Shown here: positions 29,002 through 38,912 of the stretch, in pieces | Layout: every line of letters begins with the position of its first letter | How positions within the stretch are numbered: the first letter of the stretch is position 1 | Origin: Winogradskyella ursingii | Lineage (GTDB): Bacteria > Bacteroidota > Bacteroidia > Flavobacteriales > Flavobacteriaceae | Assembly: GCF_013403975.1 (NCBI RefSeq) | Contig: NZ_JABFDH010000001.1 | Location: 62,001 to 126,000 of the forward strand | Direction: 5' to 3' | DNA length: 64,000 bases | The notes under the pieces: model-generated | Seen by the model: the letters and a program-made list of their open reading frames with translations, nothing else | The model's database searches: none | What the model was told of the DNA's origin: nothing | Made by a program: the position numbers and the translations under genes

Positions 29002-30318
29002 ATGCAGTTAAAGAGATTAGTAGCACTAACCATAGTTTTAATAGGGATTTACAGTTGTAAAGAAGATAATTCAGCTGAAGTTAATTACGATAAAGAACTT
29101 GCCGAAATTGTTGAAGAAGAAAAAATTCTCGAATTTGGTTTTGATCTAGATAATTACATTGTGAAGCGTGATACCATCAAAAGTGGTGATAGTTTTGGTG
29201 AAATATTAGCGGCTCACAATATTGGCTATTCCACAATTTTTCAAATAGCCGAAAAAACAAAAGACACATATGATATAAGAAAAATATTGCCTGGCAAGCC
29301 CTATACTCTATTGTATGATAAATCTACTGAAACGGATAGTTTGCCAAAACCGAGAACCTTTATCTACCAACCTAGTGTAGAAGAATATTTGGTTATCAAT
29401 TTTAAAGACTCAATACAAGCTTACAAAAGCAAAAAACCAATCAGTTATGTCGAAAAAACAGCAACAGGCATTATAGAAGACAACATTTCTTTGACTTTAC
29501 AAGAAAAAGGTCTAAGTCAGGTTTTGGCCAATAAACTTGCAGACGATATTTACGCGTGGACCATTGATTTTAGAAGATTACAAAAAGGAGATAGATTCAA
29601 GGTTATATATACAGATAAATTTATTGACGACACCATTTATGCTGGTGTACACAATGTTAAAGCCGCCTATTTTGAACATAAAGGAGACTCGCTTTATGCT
29701 TTTGAGTTTGTAACCGATTCATTAAAAGGAATTAAGGACTATTTTAATGAAGAGGCAAAAAATCTAAGACGTGCGTTTTTAAAAATGCCTGTAAAGTTTG
29801 GTCGTTTGTCCTCACGCTATAATCTTAAGAGACGAATAGCTTATTACGGTTACAAATTAAGGCCACATAAAGGAACAGATTTTGCGGCACCTATTGGTAC
29901 ACCAATCATGGCAACTGCAAATGGTACAGTTACTGAATCTACAAGGCGCGGAGGTAATGGAAAGTATGTTAAGATTAGGCATAATGCTACTTATAGTACG
30001 CAATACCTGCATATGAAAGCCCAAAAGGTAAAAAGAGGCAAGTATGTAAAACAAGGTGATATTATTGGTTGGGTCGGTATGACCGGTAATAGTGGTGGAC
30101 CTCATGTGTGCTATCGTTTTTGGAAAAACGGAAAACAAGTCGATCCGTTAAGAGAGAAATTGCCAGAAGCTGAGCCTATTTCAGATAGTTTAAAAGTAAA
30201 ATTTTTAGAACACATAGCGCCCATAAAGCAACGATTGGATAATATCTTTTTCTTTGAGTCCAATACGATTGAAGGAGAAGCGACAATAACAGAAGATTTA
30301 AAACCAGAAATACAATAA
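29002..30318 (+). CDS. M23-family peptidoglycan endopeptidase, lipoprotein
   Basis: 438 residues with a lipoprotein signal (IGIYSC, lipid Cys at about residue 19). An N-terminal LysM/OapA-like region (DTIKSGDSFGEILAAHN) leads to a C-terminal LytM domain: His289 and Asp293 in RPHKGTDFAAP, His337 in YLHM, and the last motif GPHVCYRFW with His368 and Cys370. In standard LytM enzymes this last motif is HxH and its second His binds zinc; here that position is Cys, which might still ligate metal. Predicted to cut peptidoglycan cross-links. The pgi ATG follows directly after its stop. Confidence 0.88.
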   Translation: MQLKRLVALTIVLIGIYSCKEDNSAEVNYDKELAEIVEEEKILEFGFDLDNYIVKRDTIKSGDSFGEILAAHNIGYSTIFQIAEKTKDTYDIRKILPGKPYTLLYDKSTETDSLPKPRTFIYQPSVEEYLVINFKDSIQAYKSKKPISYVEKTATGIIEDNISLTLQEKGLSQVLANKLADDIYAWTIDFRRLQKGDRFKVIYTDKFIDDTIYAGVHNVKAAYFEHKGDSLYAFEFVTDSLKGIKDYFNEEAKNLRRAFLKMPVKFGRLSSRYNLKRRIAYYGYKLRPHKGTDFAAPIGTPIMATANGTVTESTRRGGNGKYVKIRHNATYSTQYLHMKAQKVKRGKYVKQGDIIGWVGMTGNSGGPHVCYRFWKNGKQVDPLREKLPEAEPISDSLKVKFLEHIAPIKQRLDNIFFFESNTIEGEATITEDLKPEIQ

Positions 30319-31971
30319 ATGGCATTAAAATCTACCAATCCAACCCAAACGGAATCTTGGAAAAAACTGCAATCTCATTTCGATGAAATAAAAGCTAAAC
30401 ACCTCAAAGACTTATTTAAAAACGATTCCGATCGAGCCGAAAAATTAACTATTAAGTGGAAGGATTTCTATGTAGACTTCTCTAAAAACAGAATCACAAA
30501 TAAGACTATTGATTTGCTTATTGGTTTAGCCGAAGAAATGGATCTCAAAGAAGCGATTTCAAAATACCTTCAAGGAGATATTATCAATGCTACCGAAAGT
30601 AGAGCTGTATTGCACACCGCTCTTAGAGCACCAAAACATGAAGAGATTTTTGTTGATGGTGTTAACGTTATACCTGAGGTTCACGAAGTAAAAAATAAGA
30701 TTAAAAACTTTACCAATGCTGTGGTTAAAGGCGATCATAAAGGATTCACAGGGAAGTCCATAACCGATATTGTTAATATTGGTATTGGTGGTTCAGACCT
30801 TGGGCCAGCTATGGTGGTAGAATCACTTCAGTACTACACCAACCATCTCAATACCCATTTTGTGAGTAACGTAGATGGCGACCATTATGCCGAGGTAGTA
30901 AAAAAACTAAATCCAGAAACGACTCTGTTTGTTATTGTTTCTAAAACATTTACAACACAAGAAACATTATCAAATGCCAATTCTATTAGAGCTTGGTTTT
31001 TGGAGTCTCAGCCTAAAGAAGCAGTTTCAAAACATTTTGTGGCTGTTTCAACCAATATTAAAAGCGTTAAGGAGTTTGGTATTGATGAGGAAAACATTTT
31101 CCCAATGAAAGAATGGGTCGGTGGCCGTTTTTCACTTTGGAGTGCCGTGGGTCTATCTATAAGTCTTTCTGTTGGATATGATAATTTTGAACGTCTTTTG
31201 GAAGGAGCTTATCAAATGGATGAGCATTTTAAACAGGCAGATTTTAAAGAAAATATTCCGGTAATTTCTGCATTATTGACCGTTTGGTACAGTAACTTTT
31301 TTAGATCAGAGAGTGAAGTTGTTATTCCATACACTCAATATTTAAATCAGTTTGCAACGTATTTGCAACAGGGCATCATGGAGAGTAATGGGAAAAGTAC
31401 AGATAGGGACGGAAATAAAGTAAACTACGAGACAGGTACATTGATTTGGGGAGAACCTGGCACTAACTCGCAACACGCCTTTTTTCAACTCATACACCAA
31501 GGTACAAAGCTGATACCTGCAGATTTTATTGGTTTTGTAGAATCACTTCATGGAAATAAAGAGCATCATAATAAGTTAATGTCTAATTATTTTGCCCAAA
31601 CGGAAGCTTTAATGAATGGTAAAACAGAAGCAGAAGTTTTGGAAGAATTTAGCGGACAATCTTTATCGGAATCTGAGATTAAAAAATTATTACCTTTTAA
31701 AATCTTTGAAGGTAATAAACCAACGACGTCCATTCTCATTAAAAAACTTACACCAACAAGTTTAGGTCAGCTTATAGCTATGTATGAGCATAAAATATTT
31801 GTGCAAGGTGTTATATGGAATATTTACAGCTATGACCAGTTTGGCGTTGAATTGGGGAAACAACTTGCTAAAACAATATTAGAAGAGTTAAAAGATTCAT
31901 CTTCTAAAGAGGGACACGATACTTCAACCCAAAACCTCATCGATTATTATAAGAATAATTCATCTTTCTAG
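30319..31971 (+). CDS. pgi: Glucose-6-phosphate isomerase
   Basis: Interconverts glucose-6-phosphate and fructose-6-phosphate in glycolysis and gluconeogenesis. 550 residues, the long bacterial/eukaryotic type. Signatures present: NIGIGGSDLGPAMV, FVSNVDGDHY, VSKTFTTQETLSNA, the PGI motif EWVGGRFSLWSAVGLSI, ESNGKSTDRDG, GEPGTNSQHAFFQLIHQG and the catalytic C-terminal segment EHKIFVQGVIWNIYSYDQFGVELGKQ (shown here only by its family pattern). It directly abuts the M23 gene. Confidence 0.98.
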   Translation: MALKSTNPTQTESWKKLQSHFDEIKAKHLKDLFKNDSDRAEKLTIKWKDFYVDFSKNRITNKTIDLLIGLAEEMDLKEAISKYLQGDIINATESRAVLHTALRAPKHEEIFVDGVNVIPEVHEVKNKIKNFTNAVVKGDHKGFTGKSITDIVNIGIGGSDLGPAMVVESLQYYTNHLNTHFVSNVDGDHYAEVVKKLNPETTLFVIVSKTFTTQETLSNANSIRAWFLESQPKEAVSKHFVAVSTNIKSVKEFGIDEENIFPMKEWVGGRFSLWSAVGLSISLSVGYDNFERLLEGAYQMDEHFKQADFKENIPVISALLTVWYSNFFRSESEVVIPYTQYLNQFATYLQQGIMESNGKSTDRDGNKVNYETGTLIWGEPGTNSQHAFFQLIHQGTKLIPADFIGFVESLHGNKEHHNKLMSNYFAQTEALMNGKTEAEVLEEFSGQSLSESEIKKLLPFKIFEGNKPTTSILIKKLTPTSLGQLIAMYEHKIFVQGVIWNIYSYDQFGVELGKQLAKTILEELKDSSSKEGHDTSTQNLIDYYKNNSSF

Positions 31972-32053
31972 TTAAATTTCAACTTATATATAAATTCTTA
32001 TTTCAATTATGTTAAGAATTTTCAATAGTTAATAACTGTTAAAAACCTTAACG

Positions 32054-32091
32054 TTTTGTTAATAAAGATGACCATATTATGCGTAATTTTG
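32054..32091 (+). promoter_or_regulatory. Candidate promoter of the TonB-receptor gene
   Basis: TTTTG at 32054-32058 and TAATTTTG at 32084-32091, 25 bases apart, slightly longer than usual. The -7 box matches TAnnTTTG and lies about 35 bases before the ATG. Confidence 0.45.
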
Positions 32092-32126
32092 CCAAAAATT
32101 AAACTCATAATAATCTTTAAAACAAA

Positions 32127-34700
32127 ATGAAGAAAATTACTAAATGTTTATTAGTTGTTGCAGTAATGTTGTTTACTGCATTTTCTTTTTCGCAAAGTAC
32201 AATCACTGGAAAAGTTTTTGGTTCTGACATGAACGCTTCACTTCCTGGTGCCAATGTCATAGAAAAAGGAACATCAAATGGAACAACCACCAATTTTGAT
32301 GGTGAATTTGAACTGACAACAACTTCATCTTCTGGTGAAATTGTAATTTCTTACGTTGGTTACGTTGCTCAAACCATTGCGTTCAACGGAAATCAAGACT
32401 TAGGAACAATCACCTTGATGTCTAGTGAAGTAGGCTTGGAGGAAATTATGATTGTAGCTTCGGTAGCTGTAGATAGAAAAACACCAGTAGCGGTTTCTAC
32501 TGTTAGAGCTGAAGAAATTGCATTGAAACTTGGAACACAGGAATTCCCTGAAGTATTAAAATCTACACCTGGAGTGTATGCAACTAAATCTGGTGGAGGA
32601 TTTGGCGACGGACGTATTAACTTACGTGGTTTCGATTCAGAAAATGTTGCCGTTATGATTAACGGTGTACCTGTTAATGATATGGAAAACGGACGTGTTT
32701 TTTGGAGTAACTGGGCAGGTCTAGGTGATGTAACTAGTACGTTGCAAGTACAAAGAGGTCTTGGAGCAGCGAGAGTTGCTGTGCCATCTATCGGTGGTAC
32801 CATTAATATTTTAACCAAAACTACAGATGTTGAAGAAGGTGGAAATGTAATGACTACCTTAGGTAACGATGGCTATACCAAATTTGGTGTGACTTACTCT
32901 ACTGGGTTGATGGATAATGGTTTTGCGGCTACGGTTTCTGCTTCAAAAACTGATGGAGATGGCTATGTGAGAGGTACTCAATTTAATGCTGTAAATTACT
33001 TTGTCAACGTTTCAAAGGAAATCAATGATTTCCATAAATTATCTTTCACTGCATTTGGTGCAAAACAGCGTCACGGTCAAAGACAAAACAGACAACTTAT
33101 TGAGGTCTACAAAAGAAGTCCTGACGGAATTAAATACAACCAAGATTGGGGTTATAAAAATGGTCAAGTGACATTTATTGAAGATAACTTCTACCACAAA
33201 CCTCAAATATCTTTAAACCATTATTGGACATTAAATGATAAAACGGATATATCAACAGCTGCTTACGTATCGTTTGGTTCTGGTGGAGGTGGCGGAACTC
33301 TGGGAAGTGACGCTGATGCACCTGGGTTTGAAAATGACGGAAGATTTAAATTCACTGATCCTGAATACAGAATTGGTAATTTTGGACCGTTAGATTTTGA
33401 TAGAATAGTTGACGAAAATATTGCAAATGGCGCTAACGGATCAAATGCAGCGTTGAGAGCATCTAGAAATGACCATAATTGGTATGGTGTCTTATCTACG
33501 TTAAAATCTGATTTATCTGAAGATTTAGTACTATTAGCTGGATTGGATTACAGAAATTATACAGGTATTCACTTTAGAGAGGTAACAGATTTATTGGGAG
33601 GTCAGTTTATTATAAATGAAGATGACGTTAATAATTCAACAGGCGTAGCAAGAGAAGGAGATAAAGTTGCTTACTATAATGATGGTTTAGTGGGCTGGCT
33701 TGGGTTCTTCGGTCAATTAGAATATGACATAAATGAAGATTTTAACACATTTGTATCTGTAAATGCTTCAAATACTTCTTACAAGAGAAAAGATTACTTT
33801 AATTATTTGGATGGTGACCCATTACAAGAAACAGATCGTTTTAACTTTTTTGGTTTTGGCGCCAAAGGTGGTGGTAACTATAGAATAGATAATATGCATA
33901 ATGTTTTCGTAAATGTAGGCTACTTTGAAAAAGCGGCAGATTTTGATGCAGTTTTTCCTAACTTTAACAATGAGGAAATTAATGAAAATGCAGAAAATCA
34001 AAAAATTGCTAGTTACGAAGTTGGATACGGATTTAGAAGTGATAAGTTCACTGCGAACGTTAATCTTTACAGAACAGCATGGAGAGACAGAACGGAAACC
34101 ATATCTTTTCAGTTAAACGAAGACGAAACAGGATTTGCAAACATTTTGGGTGTAAATGCAATTCACCAAGGTGTGGAAGTTGATTTCGTATATAAAGCAA
34201 CAGACAAGTTAAATGTTAGAGGAATGTTGTCTTTAGGTGATTGGAGATGGGAAGAAAATGTTACTGATGTTAATATTATTAATGAAGAACAAGAAGTTGT
34301 TGATACAGTAGATTTATTTATTGAAGATATCCCTGTGGGTGATGCAGCGCAAACTACATTCGCTTTGGGTACAGACTATAGATTCAGTCAAAATACCAGA
34401 TTTACTATAGATTACAATTACTTTGCTCGTTTGTATGCAGATTTTGATCCAAGTGATAGAGGTACGGAAGGTGCGCCAGATCCATGGAAAGTGCCAGATT
34501 ATGGAGTTTTTGACACTGCCTTTTCACACACTTTTCCTTTTGGAAGCTTCGAAGCGACTTTAATTGCTAGAATGAATAATGTTTTTGATACTGAATACAT
34601 AGCAGATGCTTTAGACGGTACAGATTCAAATGCAGAAACAGCATTAGTCTATTACGGTTTTGGAAGAACATTCAGTGTAGGCGCAACAATTAAATTTTAA
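32127..34700 (+). CDS. TonB-dependent receptor with carboxypeptidase-like domain
   Basis: 857-residue outer-membrane transporter. A signal peptide (ends near SFSQ, residue 23) is followed by a carboxypeptidase D regulatory-like domain (TITGKVFGSDMNASLPGANV, residues about 24-100), a plug domain (ESENVAVMINGVPVNDMENG, VQRGLGAARVAVPSIGG) and a ~600-residue barrel ending in a Phe-terminated strand (FSVGATIKF). Such receptors import substrates using TonB-transduced energy. The following lipoprotein gene is 13 bases away and is not SusD-like, so the substrate class is not given by the partner. Confidence 0.92.
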   Translation: MKKITKCLLVVAVMLFTAFSFSQSTITGKVFGSDMNASLPGANVIEKGTSNGTTTNFDGEFELTTTSSSGEIVISYVGYVAQTIAFNGNQDLGTITLMSSEVGLEEIMIVASVAVDRKTPVAVSTVRAEEIALKLGTQEFPEVLKSTPGVYATKSGGGFGDGRINLRGFDSENVAVMINGVPVNDMENGRVFWSNWAGLGDVTSTLQVQRGLGAARVAVPSIGGTINILTKTTDVEEGGNVMTTLGNDGYTKFGVTYSTGLMDNGFAATVSASKTDGDGYVRGTQFNAVNYFVNVSKEINDFHKLSFTAFGAKQRHGQRQNRQLIEVYKRSPDGIKYNQDWGYKNGQVTFIEDNFYHKPQISLNHYWTLNDKTDISTAAYVSFGSGGGGGTLGSDADAPGFENDGRFKFTDPEYRIGNFGPLDFDRIVDENIANGANGSNAALRASRNDHNWYGVLSTLKSDLSEDLVLLAGLDYRNYTGIHFREVTDLLGGQFIINEDDVNNSTGVAREGDKVAYYNDGLVGWLGFFGQLEYDINEDFNTFVSVNASNTSYKRKDYFNYLDGDPLQETDRFNFFGFGAKGGGNYRIDNMHNVFVNVGYFEKAADFDAVFPNFNNEEINENAENQKIASYEVGYGFRSDKFTANVNLYRTAWRDRTETISFQLNEDETGFANILGVNAIHQGVEVDFVYKATDKLNVRGMLSLGDWRWEENVTDVNIINEEQEVVDTVDLFIEDIPVGDAAQTTFALGTDYRFSQNTRFTIDYNYFARLYADFDPSDRGTEGAPDPWKVPDYGVFDTAFSHTFPFGSFEATLIARMNNVFDTEYIADALDGTDSNAETALVYYGFGRTFSVGATIKF

Positions 34701-34713
34701 AAAAATTAGAAAA

Positions 34714-36402
34714 ATGAAAAAAATAATTTATTTAACCGCATTTATAGGTTTGACCTTTTTAGGTTGTGACCCTATAGAAGATATCAATAATGATATCGAA
34801 GAAGAAGTGATTGTTGGTGTAGATGAGTTTACACTGACTTCAGATGACTATACAGATCTAGTTGATCAACCGGATGATGCAGAACCAGATTATTACGAAA
34901 CCTTTGAAGCATTCAGAGATCTTGATGACGCTAAGGCAACGTTACCGGCGTTTTTAAGTGACAGATACCCATTCTGGGGAAATGGTTCTTCTGTAACCGT
35001 AAATTTTAATCTTTATGATGGTAACCCAGAAGACGTTAGTGCTTTTGCAAATGCAGAGGTTTATACACTGGGAGCGGAAGATTATCCAACTGCTAACAGT
35101 AATGCCTTCTTAATGGGTGAAGATATCGAAACTACATTAGATGATGTTTTAGCAGAACAATTTGTAATGCCTTCAGAAGGACAAGTCGTTAGATTGTCTT
35201 ATAACCAATTCACCGAAGCTCCAGAAGTAGGTTTGGCAAGTGTTTATGAAGCTGCATTCCCTGCAAATTTTAATGATTTTGAACTTATTGAAATCTTAGA
35301 TGATGGTTTAGAAGGAGGAGATGATAATTTAGGTTGGAGAAATCAATCAGCTTTTGCTGAAGGGTCTGGATTTGCTGGAGGTGCAAATGCAACTGAAGAG
35401 TTGTTAATTTCACCTGAAATTGACTTAACCAACAATGGTGGTCTTTTTCTACAAATAACTCAAGAAATAGATTTTTTAGGAGATCCAGATTTAATCAGTG
35501 TTGAGATTTCTACAGATTATACAACTGGTAGTGACCCTATGACAGCGACTTGGACCGTCTTTGATTATGATAAGACGATTTATCCGGATATGACAACTTC
35601 AGAAGATTTCGATTTTTCTCAGTTTGATGGTGAGACAATTCATGTGGCATTAAGATATAGTTCTACTGACACAGATTCTTCAAGATGGAGAGTTGAATCA
35701 TTTGCTATAAGAACAACAGGATTCGAAGGAGAGACAGAAAATGTATCGGTATACTACAGATACTCAGAAGGAAGTTGGAATGAAACTGAAGGAGTATATT
35801 ATCTTACAAACGATGATTATGACTCTATGGGTGAAGAATCTGGTCAACCAGGCCGTTTTAATAACTTCAGTGATTCAGTTGCACCAGGAGATTATTTGCC
35901 ACAATTTTTAAGTATAGAATATCCTTTTGCTCAAGAAGAAGATGAAATCTTTGTTATATATAGATTTTTTAGAGGAGGTAGCGTTGGTACCGTAACTAGA
36001 GGTAACCTTTATACATTTGTCAATGGTAGTTGGGTAGAGCAAACATCGTCATTACAGTTTGGTCTAGAAAATGGAATATGGGTGCCAGATAACACCATTA
36101 GATACACTTTAGCTGGGTCTGATTATGATTTGGTAGCTACAACTCTGCTAAACGAAGAAGGATTTGAAGCAGCAGCAGGAAACTTAAATAACTTCGGTAA
36201 TTTTAACAGAACTGGAAGTGGAACATCTTGGAATGATGAAATGATGTTAAGAGCAATGAACATTGTTTTAGATAACCTTAATCCTAATGCAGAAGAAGGT
36301 CAGAAGTATGTGGTAACCGCAAATACTTTTGGTGCAAGTTCTACTGAAGATTTCAGTGTTATCAAAGTAGAAGGTGAATGGGAATACCAAACAGAAGACT
36401 AA
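34714..36402 (+). CDS. Surface lipoprotein partner of the TonB receptor (choice-of-anchor/DUF5017-like)
   Basis: 562 residues with a lipoprotein signal (GLTFLGCDP, lipid Cys at about residue 18). It is highly acidic, consistent with a surface-exposed flavobacterial lipoprotein. The middle (LLISPEIDLTNNGGLFLQIT, VEISTDYTTG, RWRVESFAIRTTG) resembles DUF5017/choice-of-anchor J jelly-roll domains. Two related segments around it (VYYRYSEGSWNE, YRFFRGGSVGTVTRG) look like internal repeats. It is probably a substrate-capture partner for the receptor; the substrate is unknown. Confidence 0.75.
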   Translation: MKKIIYLTAFIGLTFLGCDPIEDINNDIEEEVIVGVDEFTLTSDDYTDLVDQPDDAEPDYYETFEAFRDLDDAKATLPAFLSDRYPFWGNGSSVTVNFNLYDGNPEDVSAFANAEVYTLGAEDYPTANSNAFLMGEDIETTLDDVLAEQFVMPSEGQVVRLSYNQFTEAPEVGLASVYEAAFPANFNDFELIEILDDGLEGGDDNLGWRNQSAFAEGSGFAGGANATEELLISPEIDLTNNGGLFLQITQEIDFLGDPDLISVEISTDYTTGSDPMTATWTVFDYDKTIYPDMTTSEDFDFSQFDGETIHVALRYSSTDTDSSRWRVESFAIRTTGFEGETENVSVYYRYSEGSWNETEGVYYLTNDDYDSMGEESGQPGRFNNFSDSVAPGDYLPQFLSIEYPFAQEEDEIFVIYRFFRGGSVGTVTRGNLYTFVNGSWVEQTSSLQFGLENGIWVPDNTIRYTLAGSDYDLVATTLLNEEGFEAAAGNLNNFGNFNRTGSGTSWNDEMMLRAMNIVLDNLNPNAEEGQKYVVTANTFGASSTEDFSVIKVEGEWEYQTED

Positions 36403-36421
36403 ATAAACTTATAGTCTAAAT

Positions 36422-36457
36422 AAAAAAAATGCCCATCGTCACGATGGGCATTTTTTA
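36422..36457. terminator. Bidirectional terminator
   Basis: Perfect arms AATGCCCATCGT (36428-36439) and ACGATGGGCATT (36441-36452) around a single C, with an A run before and a T run after. It can serve both the lipoprotein gene on the plus strand and gldD on the minus strand. Confidence 0.92.
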
Positions 36458-36479
36458 TTACTTGATATATTTATAACCA

Positions 36480-37049
36480 TTAATTTTTCCAACGGACGGT
36501 TTCCATAATACGCTTTATATCTTTTTTTAGATATTCTGAAGCCGGATAAATACTATCGTAATTAGGTTTTGCATAAAAATAAAGCGAGCCGCTTAAAAAA
36601 TGGTTGATACTATCAGTAACGTAGAACTGGGATTGTGACGCTGCATCTCCACCAATTTCATAAATCATTCCATAGACTTTAAATTCTGGATTGAGAAATT
36701 CATTCTGGGAAATTTCGTCAGCTTTAATAGTATGTTTTTGAGTGAGGTTTTGTGAATCACGTAAAAGGTTATCTAAATTATTGTCTTCAACCTTTTTATA
36801 GGATAAGTAAATAGTGCCTTTTAATGAAGGGTATGTGATATCCATACCAATAGCATCTCCTTTGATTTTTAATTCAGAAATAGGTTCAGCTATTTCATTT
36901 TTTTCAAATGAGAATGGTAATGGTGTATTTACTTTTTTATATACAGCATTTGGGTATTCTAATCTGAGATAGGCTTTTGGTTTTGGTAATGGATCATCAC
37001 CACAACCAAAAAATAGTAAACTTATAAGTGGTAATACCAATCGCTTCAT
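36480..37049 (-). CDS. gldD: Gliding motility lipoprotein GldD
   Basis: 189 residues with a lipoprotein signal (SLLFFGCGDD, lipid Cys at 16). PKPKAYLRLEYPNA, DITYPSLKGTIYLSYK and YEIGGDAASQSQFYVTDS are hallmarks of GldD, an envelope lipoprotein needed for gliding and linked to T9SS function in Flavobacterium. Its start overlaps the gldE stop (position 37049 is shared), and the order mutY-ssb-gldE-gldD is the conserved flavobacterial arrangement. Confidence 0.95.
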   Translation of the reverse strand: MKRLVLPLISLLFFGCGDDPLPKPKAYLRLEYPNAVYKKVNTPLPFSFEKNEIAEPISELKIKGDAIGMDITYPSLKGTIYLSYKKVEDNNLDNLLRDSQNLTQKHTIKADEISQNEFLNPEFKVYGMIYEIGGDAASQSQFYVTDSINHFLSGSLYFYAKPNYDSIYPASEYLKKDIKRIMETVRWKN

Positions 37050-38362
37050 TAAACTTTGTCTAAAAGTGTGAGTTTTATTTGCTTTATGCGTTTGCGCTCC
37101 AAAGACTCTATAGTAAAAACGTAATTCTTGAAATTTATTTTACTCCCAATTCTTGGAAATCCACCTGAAATTTCCAAAATAAAACCTGCTAAGGTTTCAG
37201 CTTCGCCTTTTTTGGTTTCAAAATCCGTATCGTCTTCAATACCAACAATTTTATAAACGTCCTTTAATGGGGTTTTGCCTTCAAAGCTATAATTATTGTT
37301 GTCAATTTTGGTAAATATCAAGTCTTCGTCATCGTATTCATCACTGATATCGCCAACGATTTCTTCAATGATATCTTCTAAGGACACTAAGCCAGATGTC
37401 CCTCCATATTCATCTACAACAACAGCCAAATGAACTTTCTTTGTCTGGAACTCTACCATTAAATCATCGAGTTTTTTATTCTCTGGAACAAAGAATGGAT
37501 CCCTTAAAATAGAAGTCCAATCAAAAGATTTCTTATTGAGATGAGGTAATAGGTCTTTCGCGTAAAGTACACCTGTTACCGTGTCAATGCTTTCTTCATA
37601 AACAGGGATTCTAGAATATCCGTTCTCAACAATTTCAGCAATAATCGTTTCAAACGGCGTGCCTACTTTTAGAGCAAATAGATCCATTCTCGGGCGCATT
37701 ACTTGTTTGGTGTCTGTATTGCCAAAAGATACGATACCCTGTAGCAATTTTTGCTCCTCTTTTGTAGTGTCTTGTGAATTGGTTAACTCTAAAGCCTGTG
37801 ATAACTGGTCTACACTTAGATTAGATTTTTGTTTCCCAAATGTATTTTGAAGTTTTATTGTAACAAAACGCATTGGTAAACTTAGTGGCGAAAAAAGAAT
37901 ATCTAAAACCTTTATTGGTCTTGCAACAAACGATGAAAACTTAACACTATTTCTACTGGCATAAATTTTAGGGATGATCTCACCAAAAAGTAATATTAAA
38001 AAAGTTACGATTACTACTTCTAAAAAAAACCGAAGAATGGTGCTGGAAATATTTTCAAATATAGTTTCGCCAATAAAGGCAAATAATAGAACTATAGCAA
38101 TATTTATAAAGTTATTGGCTATAAGTATGGTGGCTAATAGTTTTTTAGGACGCTCCAAAAGCTTTGCTATAATTTGCATAGCTCCAGACTTGTTGTCTAA
38201 GCCTTCTTCAATATTAGATTTTGTTAACGAAAAAACAGCTACTTCGGCACCAGAAATAAGTGCAGAACACATTAACAAAATAATTAAAATAATAATGCTA
38301 GTAATTAGCGAAGTGCTAGAAGCTAATAAATTAATAATTAAAACCGTGGGTTCAGGGTCCAA
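37049..38362 (-). CDS. gldE: Gliding motility-associated protein GldE (HlyC/CorC type)
   Basis: 437 residues starting at a TTG at 38362 (MDPEPTVLIINLL). It has an N-terminal DUF21 region with four membrane segments, a CBS-domain pair (VMRPRMDLFALK, DLLPHLNKKSFDW) and a C-terminal CorC/HlyC domain. The segment VVVDEYGGTSGLVSLEDIIE is diagnostic of CorC-type proteins. GldE is thought to support or partly overlap GldD function; a transport role is implied by family only. Confidence 0.94.
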   Translation of the reverse strand: MDPEPTVLIINLLASSTSLITSIIILIILLMCSALISGAEVAVFSLTKSNIEEGLDNKSGAMQIIAKLLERPKKLLATILIANNFINIAIVLLFAFIGETIFENISSTILRFFLEVVIVTFLILLFGEIIPKIYASRNSVKFSSFVARPIKVLDILFSPLSLPMRFVTIKLQNTFGKQKSNLSVDQLSQALELTNSQDTTKEEQKLLQGIVSFGNTDTKQVMRPRMDLFALKVGTPFETIIAEIVENGYSRIPVYEESIDTVTGVLYAKDLLPHLNKKSFDWTSILRDPFFVPENKKLDDLMVEFQTKKVHLAVVVDEYGGTSGLVSLEDIIEEIVGDISDEYDDEDLIFTKIDNNNYSFEGKTPLKDVYKIVGIEDDTDFETKKGEAETLAGFILEISGGFPRIGSKINFKNYVFTIESLERKRIKQIKLTLLDKV

Positions 38363-38386
38363 GACGTATAGATTGATTAAATAAAA

Positions 38387-38842
38387 TTAAAATGGCAAAT
38401 CATCATCTCCGTTAGGTGCACCGCCACTTTGGGATTGATGTTGATTCTGGGATGTTGTTTCGGAAGCGTTATTAGGTTTTTGTTGGTGAGAATTTTGTTG
38501 CTCATTTTTGTTGGTCAAAAATGTAAAATCGGTACACTGAATTTCAGTAGAATAACGCTCCATACCTTTATCGTCTGTCCATTTTCTGGTTTTAATGCGA
38601 CCTTCTATATATACTTTATCACCTTTGGTAAGGTATTTTTCGCAAATCTCTGCTCCTTTATTTCTAACTACGATATTATGCCATTCCGTATTTGAAACTC
38701 GCTCATTAGTCTGTTTGTTGGTATATGTTTCGTTGGTTGCCAAAGGAAAGCGTCCTACACAATTTTTATCGTCAAAATAATGCATTTTCACTTCATCTCC
38801 CAAATGACCAATTAGCATAACTTTATTCAATGTTCCTGACAT
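38387..38842 (-). CDS. ssb: Single-stranded DNA-binding protein
   Basis: 151 residues. OB-fold start MSGTLNKVMLIGHLGDEVKM, the segment TEWHNIVVRNKGAEICEKYLTKGDKVYIEG, a Gln/Asn/Ser-rich linker, and the acidic protein-interaction tail DDDLPF. Binds and protects single-stranded DNA in replication and repair. Lies 24 bases upstream of gldE. Confidence 0.98.
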   Translation of the reverse strand: MSGTLNKVMLIGHLGDEVKMHYFDDKNCVGRFPLATNETYTNKQTNERVSNTEWHNIVVRNKGAEICEKYLTKGDKVYIEGRIKTRKWTDDKGMERYSTEIQCTDFTFLTNKNEQQNSHQQKPNNASETTSQNQHQSQSGGAPNGDDDLPF

Positions 38843-38912
38843 AATCTATAAATTTTACGCAAAGTTACTCTTTTTGCAATCACTACTTTAAAAGTAGTAA
38901 AAAAATGTGATT

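Noticed and set aside
38882..38898. Palindrome ACTACTTT-A-AAAGTAGT between ssb and mutY as a terminator
   Set aside because: The T run is on the wrong side for the minus-strand mutY transcript, and the stem is AT-rich; it is more likely chance or a weak operator.
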